Below, piece by piece: positions 9,141-16,616 of a stretch of DNA of 63,876 nucleotides. The number at the start of each line of letters is the position of its first letter. Position 1 is the first letter of the stretch. The stretch is from Moorena bouillonii PNG. Its GTDB lineage: Bacteria; Cyanobacteriota; Cyanobacteriia; Cyanobacteriales; Coleofasciculaceae. Location: positions 5,661,629 to 5,725,504 of the forward strand of contig NZ_MKZS01000001.1 of assembly GCF_001942495.1 (NCBI RefSeq), given 5' to 3'. The notes below the pieces were generated by a model, which had not been told where the DNA came from, made no database searches, and saw only the letters and a list, made by a program, of their open reading frames with translations. The position numbers and the translations under genes are program-made.

Positions 9141-9433
9141 AGACATTTAACCACAACGTCTTAGGAGTAATTTTTTCGTTTTTTAAATATCGGTTAATTT
9201 GATCATGACTTATTTTTGGTAGATTCTCTGCCAAATTAGTTATGGTGTAATTGTTTTGGCTACTCAACAAATATTGACAGTAATCTAGCTTGTCCAATCT
9301 TTATTCCCATTATTTTTTTAGTTGGTTTCTCCCTTGATATTATCATTTACTTTATCGGTTTTTCCCCTTTAGGGATTAATTTTGTTTTTCCTCGACTTTA
9401 CACGCTATATATAGCGTAAGTGCGTAAGTCCTG

Positions 9434-9997
9434 TTACAGTAATAACCAGGCAAATAAATCCTTAACTGTAAGATTTAGATCACTCACAAAAGATGGTACA
9501 GGAAGTAACATATCGGGTTGATCGAATACCTCAATTTCTTGTTTAGAATGGTAAACAAACACAGTTTTTTCCTCTGGGTCAATCAACCAACCGATCTGGG
9601 TTCCATGCTTGAGGCAATGAAGAATATTTTTGGTTACTTTTGTGTGACTTTGGTCTGGAGATAAGATTTCAATAGTCCAATCTGGAGTCAGGTTAAATAC
9701 ATTGGCAATTTCTCCATTATCATCACAGGGAATTCGGTTCCAAAGAAATACTGAAATGTCAGGTATTATTGAGCGACCCCCAAAGGTACAACGTAATTCA
9801 GGAAAAGCGCAAGCAATTTTTTTAGGTTTTACCAAACTATTGATTGCGGGTATTAGTTCTCCTTGAAGACGACTATGTTTTCCTTGAGGCATGGGCTTCT
9901 GAATAATTTTTCCATCAAGGTACTCACTAGCAGGCTTTGTTTCCGGTAGTTTCAGAAACTCCTCCAATGTCAGTATTTTAGGTTGTGCTTGTACCAT
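9434..9997 (-). CDS. Uma2 family (DUF820) PD-(D/E)XK nuclease-like protein
   Basis: 188 residues from the ATG at 9997, preceded by GGAG 13 nt upstream. A longer frame to 10081 only translates repeat D1. The family hallmarks are ILTLEEFLKLPETKPASEYLDGKI, RCTFGGRSIIPDISVF, the DWTIEILSPDQS core (Asp/Glu of the PD-(D/E)XK fold) and GTQIGWLIDPEEKTVFVY. The family is hugely expanded in cyanobacteria and its function is uncertain. The stop codon (9434-9436) is the first triplet after the IS701-like end, so a few native C-terminal residues may be missing. Confidence 0.85.
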   Translation of the reverse strand: MVQAQPKILTLEEFLKLPETKPASEYLDGKIIQKPMPQGKHSRLQGELIPAINSLVKPKKIACAFPELRCTFGGRSIIPDISVFLWNRIPCDDNGEIANVFNLTPDWTIEILSPDQSHTKVTKNILHCLKHGTQIGWLIDPEEKTVFVYHSKQEIEVFDQPDMLLPVPSFVSDLNLTVKDLFAWLLL

Positions 9998-10029
9998 TTC
10001 AGGGTTGTCTCCAATTGTGCCAGTAGGGG

Positions 10030-10095
10030 TAGGGTGGGCTAATTTTGGGAATTTGATCATTTCATCAGCTCTGATGCCCATTTGCCCACCCTACA
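10030..10095. repeat. Family D repeat, copy D1 (66 nt)
   Basis: Begins TAGGGTGGGC and ends GCCCACCCTACA, with the conserved centre AATTTGATCATTTCATCAG. It lies immediately upstream of the Uma2 gene. Confidence 0.9.
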
Positions 10096-10165
10096 AAATC
10101 AGGCGATCGCACTCAACGGCGTTGTCCTCGACTTCACTACCTTTATTGTGTCATATCATCGGTTT

Positions 10166-10196
10166 GTTGGGTTTTGTTGTCTCAACCCAACCTACA
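10166..10196. repeat. GTTGGGTT / AACCCAAC hairpin repeat
   Basis: Arms GTTGGGTT and AACCCAAC close a 10-nt loop, followed by CTACA. The interval 10096-10241 around it holds no gene I can support. Confidence 0.6.
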
Positions 10197-11143
10197 CTAT
10201 TCGCGTACCCACTTAAGCGCGGACATTCACCGGTGCGTTACCTGACGGGGGGACAGAGCGGTTATAGCCCTTGTGTAGCAAGGGATACGGCAGAAAAATC
10301 AAAAAAAAGATCGGTCAAATATAGTAACCCTGACCCATCTACAAAAAATGATAGCGTGCGCCATACCAGAAAATCCTACAAAATCAGCTGCATCACAGTA
10401 GGTATTTGTTAATCACCTTAGTCGTGGCCAGCCTACAACTACTCAGACAGGTCAAACTAGAAGTGTTAGCTCAAGCGCTGCCGTTACCTATTTTGTTTGA
10501 GAGTCGCCCTTCAGAAATTACGTCGGTTTTTACGGATCAAACAGTTCAACATCGTTTCAATCTGGTTTCCCTGTGTAAGTGCTCTGCGCTGAATGGATGT
10601 TTAAACCAAACGATAGAATATATTTGGCGATAGATCGTACCAGCTGGGGGGTGATTAATATCTTGATGGTTAGTGTCATCTATGATCATCGTGCCTGGCC
10701 GATTTACTGGGAGTTCTTGGATAAAAAAGGCAGCAGTAATTTTGATGAGCAAACAGCTGTTTTGGGTAAAAGTATTGGGTTACTCTCCAACTATAGGGTG
10801 GTGGTGTTAGGAGACCGGGAATTTTGTTCACCCAAACTGGGAAACTGGCTGGGGAAAGCAGGGTGCATACTTTTGTTTGAGACAGAAATATAACACGCTT
10901 GTTTGTTACGATACTGAGGTGGAACGGGAGTTAAAAGACTATGGGCTTAAGCCAGGAGTAAAGCTGTTTATTAATGACTGCCAAGTTACCAAACAAAAAG
11001 GATTTGGGACGTTTAATATAGCCGCTAAATGGAAAAGAAATTACCAGGGATTTAATACGAAAGAACCCTGGTATATTTTGACTAATTTTGATGATGTCGA
11101 TACGGCTATTGTGGCCTACCAAAGACGATTTTAAATTGAGGAA

Positions 11144-11196
11144 GCGATGCAGCGCGGTCTTGGGGGTTTCCCCCACTCGCGCTTTGCATCAAGACA
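11144..11196 (+). repeat. Family A repeat in IS4 transposase copy 1 (53 nt)
   Basis: GCGATGCAGCGCGGTCTT...TGCATCAAGACA, lying between the codons for Ile-Glu-Glu and Met of the transposase signature. The distal arm differs from the other copies (CACTCGCGCTTTGCATC). Confidence 0.85.
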
Positions 11197-11395
11197 ATGT
11201 GCGCGAGATTTTAAGTCGGGAGGCTATAGTATTGAAGGCTCTAAGCTAACAGGTGAGTATCTTTCAAAATTGATGATTGTTGTGGCGATTGCTTATACCA
11301 GTGCCATGCTTCAAGGGCGACACATTAAGCAGATGGGAATTCAAAAATATGTGGTCAGACCTGAAACCCAATCAAGTGGACAACGGCGACATAGC

Positions 11396-11444
11396 GGTGC
11401 GACCCAAGGGCGATTTACTCGCCCGCTTAAGGCGCGCACCGTCC
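11396..11444 (+). repeat. Family B repeat in IS4 transposase copy 1 (49 nt)
   Basis: GGTGCGACCCAAGGGCGA...GCGCGCACC, with inner stem GGGCGA / TCGCCC. It sits at the same codon position (after Arg-Arg-His-Ser) as the B repeat at 13229-13276 in copy 2. Confidence 0.85.
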
Positions 11445-11623
11445 GCTTTTTATGTTGGCCAACATCAGCATTCGTGGCTTCGCTTAAGGGGATTGTGCGA
11501 AAAAATAGTGGACGAAATGCATGCAAATTAACCGTCGTTGGCTCAACTATTACAAGAAGGGTGAGCGGGCTATAGAGTTGGCACTGTCTACGTTATAAGC
11601 TTTATGTCCCCCTGTCAGGTGCG

Positions 11624-12057
11624 TTACACTTCATTAACGCACTCTACAAGAGCTTTGATATCCCTGATATATTCGATTATTAATAAACGTAAATAGTTCA
11701 GGGTTTCGACATAGTGTTTCATTTTCGGATAATCAAAGTCTGGTGAAAAATACCATTCAGGAAATTGAGGTATTTCTACTAGTTTTATTTTCTGTAATTC
11801 ATTACTAATTTTTTGGGCATTTTCAAATGAATTATCATTAATAAATTGAAAGGCGTATCCTCTAATAGTATCGGTTAATATTTCAATAATCCCTAATATA
11901 CTAACGTCTTGATTTTCTTCCCATCGGGAAATGAAATTTTTGCTCTTTATCCCTGAGTAGCTTGATAGTCAATGAGCAATTGATTTAAGATTTGCTCAAT
12001 ATATCCTTTGGCTGTTATGGTATTATCAGCTTTGTTGGAAATATCTAAGTTTGGCAT
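11624..12057 (-). pseudogene. Unrecognised small gene with frameshift; possible immunity gene
   Basis: Starts MPNLDISNKADNTITAKGYIEQ and continues in another frame as SKNFISRWEENQDVSILGIIE...WYFSPDFDYPKMKHYVETLNYL. The one-nucleotide disruption is near 11960. Restored, it would be about 144 acidic, helical residues. It begins 13 nt after the end of the toxin-like fragment 12071-12406 on the same strand, the usual position of an immunity gene. The family is not recognised and the role is inferred from position. The IS4 copy at 10242-11618 inserted at its stop codon. Confidence 0.5.
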
Positions 12058-12070
12058 GATTTTTTTAAGT

Positions 12071-12406
12071 TTAGCCGTAAGAAATAATTTTGTTGTCTCT
12101 TTCTATAAGAAATTCAGTTCCTTTATTCCATCTCAATGCCCCATTCAGTCATTGGGTTTTTCGCGACCCTTTTTTGTTAAAATTAGCAGCTTTTTTGAGA
12201 TACTTTAAATAATTCCCTTTAAAACCGTGTCTGTCTGCATGATCTACAATACTATTGGCTAGGGTTGGATAGGTGGCTTTGTCCCAGGTTTGGATCAGAG
12301 TTTCGATTTCTGCAATCTCCTGCTCGGTGTATCCTGCAAATAATATCTGTTGATAGGGATCGCTTCTGTCAAGTTGATGGGGCTGATCAGGGTTATTGGG
12401 ATTCAT
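12071..12406 (-). pseudogene. Toxin-like C-terminal domain, frameshifted
   Basis: The open frame gives MNPNNPDQPHQLDRSDPYQQ...TLIQTWDKATYPTLANSIVDHADRHGFKGNYLKYLKKAANFNKKGSRK. A second frame from about 12145 supplies ALRWNKGTEFLIERDNKIISYG and a stop at 12071. The joined sequence resembles small domains found at the ends of polymorphic toxins and as stand-alone genes, but I cannot name the family with certainty. The immunity-like pseudogene follows at once. Toxin activity is an inference. Confidence 0.5.
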
Positions 12407-12652
12407 TTAAGCATAAATCGACTGTTTTGGCATTTAATCAACTTAACGATCATTTTACCAATGGGTTCGGTTGTCCGTTACACGGACGTTTTCGCACTCT
12501 ACAAGTCCGGCGATACTCCCGCAGGGAGTGGCTGCCGCCAACCCACGACAAGATCGTGATCACACTACGTTCAGTAGACCGAAAACTTTTCTCCCAAAGG
12601 GTGATCGCACTTTGAGCGACTACCGCAAACCTTCCGGATAGTCAGGTAGGGT

Positions 12653-12718
12653 TAGGGTGGGCAAATTTTGAGAATTTGATCATGTCATCAGCTCTGATGC
12701 TAATTTGCCCACCCTACA
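12653..12718. repeat. Family D repeat, copy D2 (66 nt)
   Basis: TAGGGTGGGCAAATTTTGAG...AATTTGCCCACCCTACA, the same length and ends as D1, with a near-identical centre. Confidence 0.9.
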
Positions 12719-12846
12719 AGATCACGCGATCGGTCTTGCTTGTAACCTCTTCAGCAGGTTAAGATTTTTTTGACTTGCTTTACAATTTTAACCGATAAAT
12801 CAATTAACAACAGGGTAGACGGTAGTGGATTTGCTCACCTCAGGGG

Positions 12847-12911
12847 TAGGGTGGGCAAATTATTATAGTTTGGTAATTTAATTAAGAATCATGTCTATTT
12901 GCCCACCTTAC
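12847..12911. repeat. Family D repeat, copy D3 (65 nt)
   Basis: TAGGGTGGGCAAATTATTATAG...TATTTGCCCACCTTACA. The right arm has lost one base. Confidence 0.85.
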
Positions 12912-13117
12912 AAGAACTCCCTGCTCCCTTCAAACAAGAAGCTTGTAGGTCACAACATTGATAAGTGATATCTTAAAGTGTTAGGCATTAGATAAAGATT
13001 TAGCTAGCAGGGGGACAACGAAGCTTGTAACATAGACAGGGCTTGTTCCCTAGCCCGCTTACCTTTTTTATAATGCTTGACCCAACGGCGGTTAATTTGC
13101 AAAAATTCCTCTCTCTT

Positions 13118-13160
13118 AGTGCGCATTCCCTAGGTCGGGAAACCCGACCGGGGTCGCACC
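13118..13160 (-). repeat. Family B repeat, second copy in IS4 copy 2 (43 nt)
   Basis: Minus strand GGTGCGACCCCGGTCGGG...AATGCGCACT, with inner stem GGTCGGG-TTT-CCCGACC. Both arms differ from the other B copies in a paired way. Confidence 0.8.
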
Positions 13161-13228
13161 GCTACAATTTTTTCGGGTATTTGCCCTAAGTACAGCCAAT
13201 GATACTGATGTTGACCAACATAAAAAGC

Positions 13229-13276
13229 AGACGGTGCGCTTTCCAATGGCCGGGGAACCCGGCCTTGGGTCGCACC
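13229..13276 (-). repeat. Family B repeat, in-frame in IS4 copy 2 (48 nt)
   Basis: Minus strand GGTGCGACCCAAGGCCGGG...AAAGCGCACCGTCT, 48 nt. It is translated in frame as GATQGRVPRPLESAPS between GRRHS and AFYVGQH. Confidence 0.9.
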
Positions 13277-13889
13277 GCTATGTCGGCGACCATATTTCGA
13301 TTTTGTTTCTGGTCGTACAACATATTTCTGTATTCCCATTTTCTTGATTTCTCGTCCTTGAAGGATTGCACTAGTATAGGCAATTGCGATCACAATAATT
13401 AACTTGCTTAGAGATTATGCTCCCAGCTTGGAGCCTTCTAGACTGTAACCACCTGATTGAAAATATCGAAACATTTATTCAATCGCAAATCGCTTTTTGT
13501 AAGACACAATAGCGGTATTTAAATCCTCAAAGTTAGTCAGTATATACCACGGTTCTTTTGTCTTCACTCCTCGGTAATTTCGTTTCCATTTACAAGCTAC
13601 ATTAAACGTTCCAAATCCGTTGTTTTTCGTTACCTGAAGGTCATTGAGAAACAATTTCATCCCCGGCTTTAAACCATAGTCCCGCAACTCTTGATAAACC
13701 TCATTTTCTGGCAAAACTTTGGTGTCACATTTTTGCCGTAAACAAAAGTATACCTTGCGTTCAGCCAGCCAGTGACCTAGTTTGGTAGAGCAAAATTCTC
13801 GGTCTCCCAGCACCACGACATCATAGGCTGATAGTAACTCCATACTTTTGCTCAATACTGCTTTTTGTTCGGACAAATTACTATTTCCT

Positions 13890-13941
13890 TGTCTTGATGC
13901 AGTCGCTCATGGGGGAAACCCCCAAGACCGCGCTGCATCGC
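13890..13941 (-). repeat. Family A repeat in IS4 copy 2 (52 nt)
   Basis: The same 52-nt sequence as 744-795. Deleting it rejoins GATAAAAA and AGGAAATAGT as the codons for Asp-Lys-Lys-Gly-Asn-Ser, matching copy 1 (Asp-Lys-Lys-Gly-Ser-Ser). Confidence 0.92.
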
Positions 13942-14025
13942 TTTTTATCTAATAATGTCCAGTAAATTGGCCAGGCTCGATGATCATAGACAACACTCAC
14001 CATCAAGATATTAATCAGACTCCAA

Positions 14026-14124
14026 GAGACGAAACCTTGAAGAGTGGAGCCTTTCTAGTCGGCAGGTTATGCAGAAAAATTTTAAATCTTTTGTAATAAG
14101 GCTCCACTCTTCTACGGTAACTTC
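14026..14124. repeat. Family C repeat, copy 2 (99 nt)
   Basis: Minus strand GAAGTTACCGTAGAAGAG...CAAGGTTTCGTCTC. The arms GAAGAGTGGAGCC / GGCTCCACTCTTC pair perfectly over 13 bp. It interrupts the first catalytic Asp region of the IS4 transposase. Confidence 0.88.
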
Positions 14125-14533
14125 AAACTCGTTCTATCGATGACCAGATAAATCCTATCCTTAGGATTAAACATCTCCTCTAAAAGAGCGGTAACACAGG
14201 GAAACCAGATAGTTTCAATAGTAAAGTTTTTAAGTCTCAAAAATCGCCTGACTTTCCGACGACGGCTCTCTAATAAAATAGGTAACGGCAGGGATTCGGC
14301 TAAGACTTCTAACTTAACCTCTTTGAGTAATTGTAAACTAATTACCATCAAGTCTAGTAATAGATATGCTGTGTGATGCAGCTGATTTGGGATAATTTTT
14401 TGGTATAGCGCACGCTATCATTTTGTTTAGATAGGTCAGGGCTATTACTTTTGACCTATCTTTTTTTATCTCTTTCTGCTGTATCGCTCACTACATAAGA
14501 CTTTCATGCCTCGTTGTCCCCCTGTTAGAAGAT

Positions 14534-14716
14534 TTAGTTAAGTATTTTATCATCAAGCCATTGCTCTATAGCTTTATAATTATTCTGTTTAACTCTGTAT
14601 TCTTTATTTAAATTGTTCTTATAAAATTCAACCTGTTCTTTGTAATTGCGACTGTTGTATTTGTCAATTATAAGGGTATAATCATCCTTATTAATATCAG
14701 TATTTAAGCGTATCAT
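14534..14716 (-). CDS. Small ORF directly after effector gene 1
   Basis: 60 residues, charged and helical (MIRLNTDINKDDYTLIIDKY...AIEQWLDDKILN). It begins 10 nt after the stop of the DUF4157 gene on the same strand, so it would be co-transcribed. I recognise no family. Its position fits a cognate immunity or accessory peptide, or the remains of a longer gene, since the IS4 copy 2 target site lies at its stop codon. The function is not shown by the sequence. Confidence 0.45.
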   Translation of the reverse strand: MIRLNTDINKDDYTLIIDKYNSRNYKEQVEFYKNNLNKEYRVKQNNYKAIEQWLDDKILN

Positions 14717-14725
14717 TAATCCAGT

Positions 14726-16297
14726 TTATTCTAGCCATGATTGCCGAGTACGCTGGTTTAATCTAAAAATAGCCTTATTAGGCTTTCCACCTTCTTTGAT
14801 GTCTCTATTAAAATTATCTATGATGTCTTCTACCTTTTCTTGATATTTTTTAAAGATATTTTCTTGTTGTTCTAGCCACTCCTGTTCTGCTAATTTCTTA
14901 AAGTCTTCACTCTCTTTTGCTGCTTTAATTGCAGCTTCTACTTCATCATCACTCAAGGATTTGGTACTGCTGGGATCGTCAAAATTTATACTAGGATAAA
15001 TAGATTCAGCGACATAGGGGATGTTGGCATGTCCAGTCCAATTTCCTTTCTTATCAAGGATGTGCCCGGCACTCTTCTGTGCTGTAATATCTACCAATGC
15101 ATAATTTCCTGTACTGAGTTTTATGGCAACGTCAGGTCTAGTTCCTTTGAGAAGAGTAGTATTTTGAGTTTCAAATTCAGAACCCAAGGCTTTTATTCCT
15201 ACATTTGCTTTTCCTTCAATCACGTAACCGGCTGCCGTCGAGGGATGAATAACTTTCTTTCCGTCCTCATATTCTTGCTTGCGCCTAAAATAAATTAGTT
15301 TCTGGGCTTCTGATGCACCATCATAATTACCTTTTATAAATTCATCAAACGCTTTTTCTACTTCATTATCTACTTTCTCAGCTTTTTCTTTTCCTTCCTT
15401 TTCTTCAGGAGTGTAAGCTGATTCTGCTTTAGGATGTTGAGGCTTAAAAGTAATAATTTTTCGTTGTATTACACCCTGATTAAAGTCTTGGCTTTCTGTT
15501 TGTCGCTGTACTGTACTACCAATTTGCTGTACCACATGGGTTAACTCATGGGCAATCAATTCTTGCCCTCCTCGACTCCCAGGATTATATTCCCCCTGCC
15601 GAAAGAAAATATCTTTACCTGTAGTAAAAGCACGAGCCTGAATAGATTGATTCAACTGGTTAGATTGGGCATCAGCGTGAACCCTGACTCCACTAAAATC
15701 TGCTCCAAACGACTGTTCCATTGGTTTCCGGATACTTTCGGCGATGGGCATCCCCGACCCCTTTGCCTGTTGGATTGAGCTTTCCAACTCTGGGGTAGCT
15801 GCCATCCCACCTTCTACAGATTGAAGCTGCACCATTGGCTTCCTCATCAGTTCATCTTGCTGACCTTGAGCTTGAATCGACTCTGGTTGAGTGCTGTGAC
15901 TAGTCACTGGTGTGTTGATCCGATCCACTACTTCCGATGCTACTCGGTCAGCTTCAAGCTCATACTTGTCCCCAGCTTCACCAATAGTCAGCTTCGCCTG
16001 TACTGGATTCCCCTGCTGCCAATGGCCCATTAACTCATGGGAAAGTCCCCGAAACCTTGGCATTCGCTGGATTGACTGCCCACTAACAGGGGAGACAGTA
16101 CTCAGTAGAGGATCTTGGGTTCGATGAACTTGTCGAGATAAGTCTTGCTGGGATTTAATTAGATTACCCAGTGCTCGGTTGCCGATTATCCCTTGCAGTT
16201 CCTCGATTGGGTGGTATGTTGGCTTCCTACTTCCCGATACTATTGACTGATCTCGAGTTAGTGTCTTTCTGGTTTGGCTTTGTCGTAGATTACCCAT
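14726..16297 (-). CDS. DUF4157 (eCIS-type) effector 1 with nuclease-like tail
   Basis: About 523 residues from MGNLRQSQTRKT, the start shared with the two paralogues. A GTG-started extension to 16363 is possible but reads through a repeat fragment. Shared N-terminus: residues 1-130 (HPIEELQGIIGNRALGNLI, QAKLTIGEAGDKYELEADRV), then DUF4157 with the metallopeptidase-like HELTH at about 250-254. The unique tail (about 290-523) has RPDVAIKLSTGNYALVDITAQK, which could be a PD-(D/E)XK-like active site, and a charged coiled C-terminus. DUF4157 marks proteins loaded into extracellular contractile injection systems in many bacteria. The nuclease idea is inference. A 60-residue ORF follows. Confidence 0.75.
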   Translation of the reverse strand: MGNLRQSQTRKTLTRDQSIVSGSRKPTYHPIEELQGIIGNRALGNLIKSQQDLSRQVHRTQDPLLSTVSPVSGQSIQRMPRFRGLSHELMGHWQQGNPVQAKLTIGEAGDKYELEADRVASEVVDRINTPVTSHSTQPESIQAQGQQDELMRKPMVQLQSVEGGMAATPELESSIQQAKGSGMPIAESIRKPMEQSFGADFSGVRVHADAQSNQLNQSIQARAFTTGKDIFFRQGEYNPGSRGGQELIAHELTHVVQQIGSTVQRQTESQDFNQGVIQRKIITFKPQHPKAESAYTPEEKEGKEKAEKVDNEVEKAFDEFIKGNYDGASEAQKLIYFRRKQEYEDGKKVIHPSTAAGYVIEGKANVGIKALGSEFETQNTTLLKGTRPDVAIKLSTGNYALVDITAQKSAGHILDKKGNWTGHANIPYVAESIYPSINFDDPSSTKSLSDDEVEAAIKAAKESEDFKKLAEQEWLEQQENIFKKYQEKVEDIIDNFNRDIKEGGKPNKAIFRLNQRTRQSWLE

Positions 16298-16616
16298 GAG
16301 CTTGGTTAAATCTTTAACAGTCACATCATCATGATATAGCCGAATGGCACTGGGGGTGTTCACCCCAAGACCGCGCTACATCCCTACCAATGTGGCATAG
16401 CTTCCTTTGTTAACCCCAGCAACAACAGAGCAGATCCCATTGAGTAGGCTAGGGTGGGCAAATAATGATAGTTTGGCAATTTCATCAGGAATCATGTCCA
16501 TTTGCCCACCCTACAAGAGCTACAAGATCCGCGATCGCACTGCTCAACCTGGGCTGAGTTAGATCGGTAACATCCAATTGCTTAGCAAATCAGTACTAAG
16601 GCTTGGGTGAAAAGGC
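16298..16616. other. Intergenic region between effectors 1 and 2
   Basis: Holds a half-copy of a family A repeat (about 16350-16381, ...CCCCAAGACCGCGCTACATC), family D copy D4 and one HIP1-like GCGATCGC. The 50 nt upstream of effector 1 resemble those of effector 3 (TTCGGCTATATnATGAT), so the duplication unit included the 5' flank. Confidence 0.7.
16450..16515. repeat. Family D repeat, copy D4 (66 nt)
   Basis: TAGGGTGGGCAAATAATGATAG...ATTTGCCCACCCTACA between effector genes 1 and 2. Confidence 0.9.

Larger units (their letters stand above)
8025..9297 (-). pseudogene. IS701-family transposase, disrupted
   Basis: The pieces together give a transposase of the type called IS701-family in cyanobacteria: KLDYCQYLLSSQNNYTITN, then VVDDTVLDKN (first catalytic Asp), GKTKLDHVEDIL, MDSWYATQRLM, YRWKIEEFHRELKQ (Glu region) and LTGIQSCQCRKSRIQRNHIA. 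It is broken by a 46-nt family B repeat (9095-9140), a frameshift near 8850-8865 and a 224-nt nested repeat (8227-8450). Removing the last insert rejoins ELKQ and LTGIQ in frame. The inferred start is TTG at 9297. Inactive as it stands. Confidence 0.85.
7984..9433 (-). mobile_element. IS701-like insertion sequence, decayed
   Basis: Bounded by perfect 13-bp inverted ends CAGGACTTACGCA / TGCGTAAGTCCTG. It is 1450 bp long, of which 224 + 46 nt are later repeat insertions, leaving about 1.18 kb. The flanks of this copy (TGTCT left, TTACA right) do not form a target duplication. The left flank instead matches the right flank of the copy cut by the window start. The right end abuts the stop codon of the Uma2 gene. 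Confidence 0.85.
10406..11598 (+). pseudogene. IS4-family transposase, disrupted copy 1
   Basis: The pieces spell an IS4 transposase: LAIDRTSW (first Asp), VVVLGDREFCSPKLG (second Asp), YQRRF...DFKSGGYSIEGSKL (the Y-R-E-K signature) and INRRWLNYYKKGERA at the end. Damage includes frameshifts near 10550 and 10880, a stop inside the signature (RRF-stop), a family A insertion (11144-11196) that splits it, and a 49-nt family B insertion (11396-11444) that shifts the frame. The product would be inactive. Confidence 0.85.
10242..11618 (+). mobile_element. IS4-family element, decayed copy 1, with 9-bp target duplication
   Basis: Ends CTGACGGGGGGACA and TGTCCCCCTGTCAG (inverted). It is flanked by the direct repeat GTGCGTTAC at 10233-10241 and 11619-11627, the size expected for IS4. 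Of its 1377 bp, 102 nt are inserted A and B repeats, leaving about 1275 bp, close to copy 2 after the same correction. It landed at the stop codon of the pseudogene at 11624-12057. Confidence 0.9.
12407..12994. other. Intergenic repeat-bearing stretch, no gene seen
   Basis: Contains the two family D repeats 12653-12718 and 12847-12911 and scattered short palindromes (for example TCCGTTACACGGA near 12471). Short open frames here have no family-like composition. Confidence 0.6.
13030..14351 (-). pseudogene. IS4-family transposase, disrupted copy 2
   Basis: Same protein as copy 1: LVIDRTS, DREFCSTKLGHWL, YKKRFAIE-stop-MFRYFQSGGYSLEGSKL, NRRWVKHYKKGKRA. A GAA-to-TAA type stop lies in the Y-R-E-K signature. 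Family C (14026-14124) interrupts the first Asp region and family A (13890-13941) splits DKKG/NSN. One in-frame 48-nt B repeat (13229-13276) adds 16 residues, and a second B repeat (13118-13160) breaks the C-terminus. Confidence 0.85.
13004..14528 (-). mobile_element. IS4-family element, decayed copy 2, with 9-bp target duplication
   Basis: Ends CTAGCAGGGGGACAACGA and (inverted) CTAACAGGGGGACAACGA. The direct repeat AAGATTTAG lies at 12995-13003 and 14529-14537. It is 1525 bp, of which about 242 nt are one A, two B and one C repeat. Subtracting them gives about 1.28 kb, the same as copy 1. It inserted just downstream of the small ORF at 14534-14716. Confidence 0.9.

Noticed and set aside
10005-10412. 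135-codon plus-strand ORF
   Set aside because: It runs through repeat D1, the IS4 end and its target duplication, and has no family-like sequence.
12265-12615. Plus-strand ORFs of 116 and 69 codons
   Set aside because: They lie opposite the toxin-like pseudogene and palindromic debris; the minus strand gives recognisable protein blocks.
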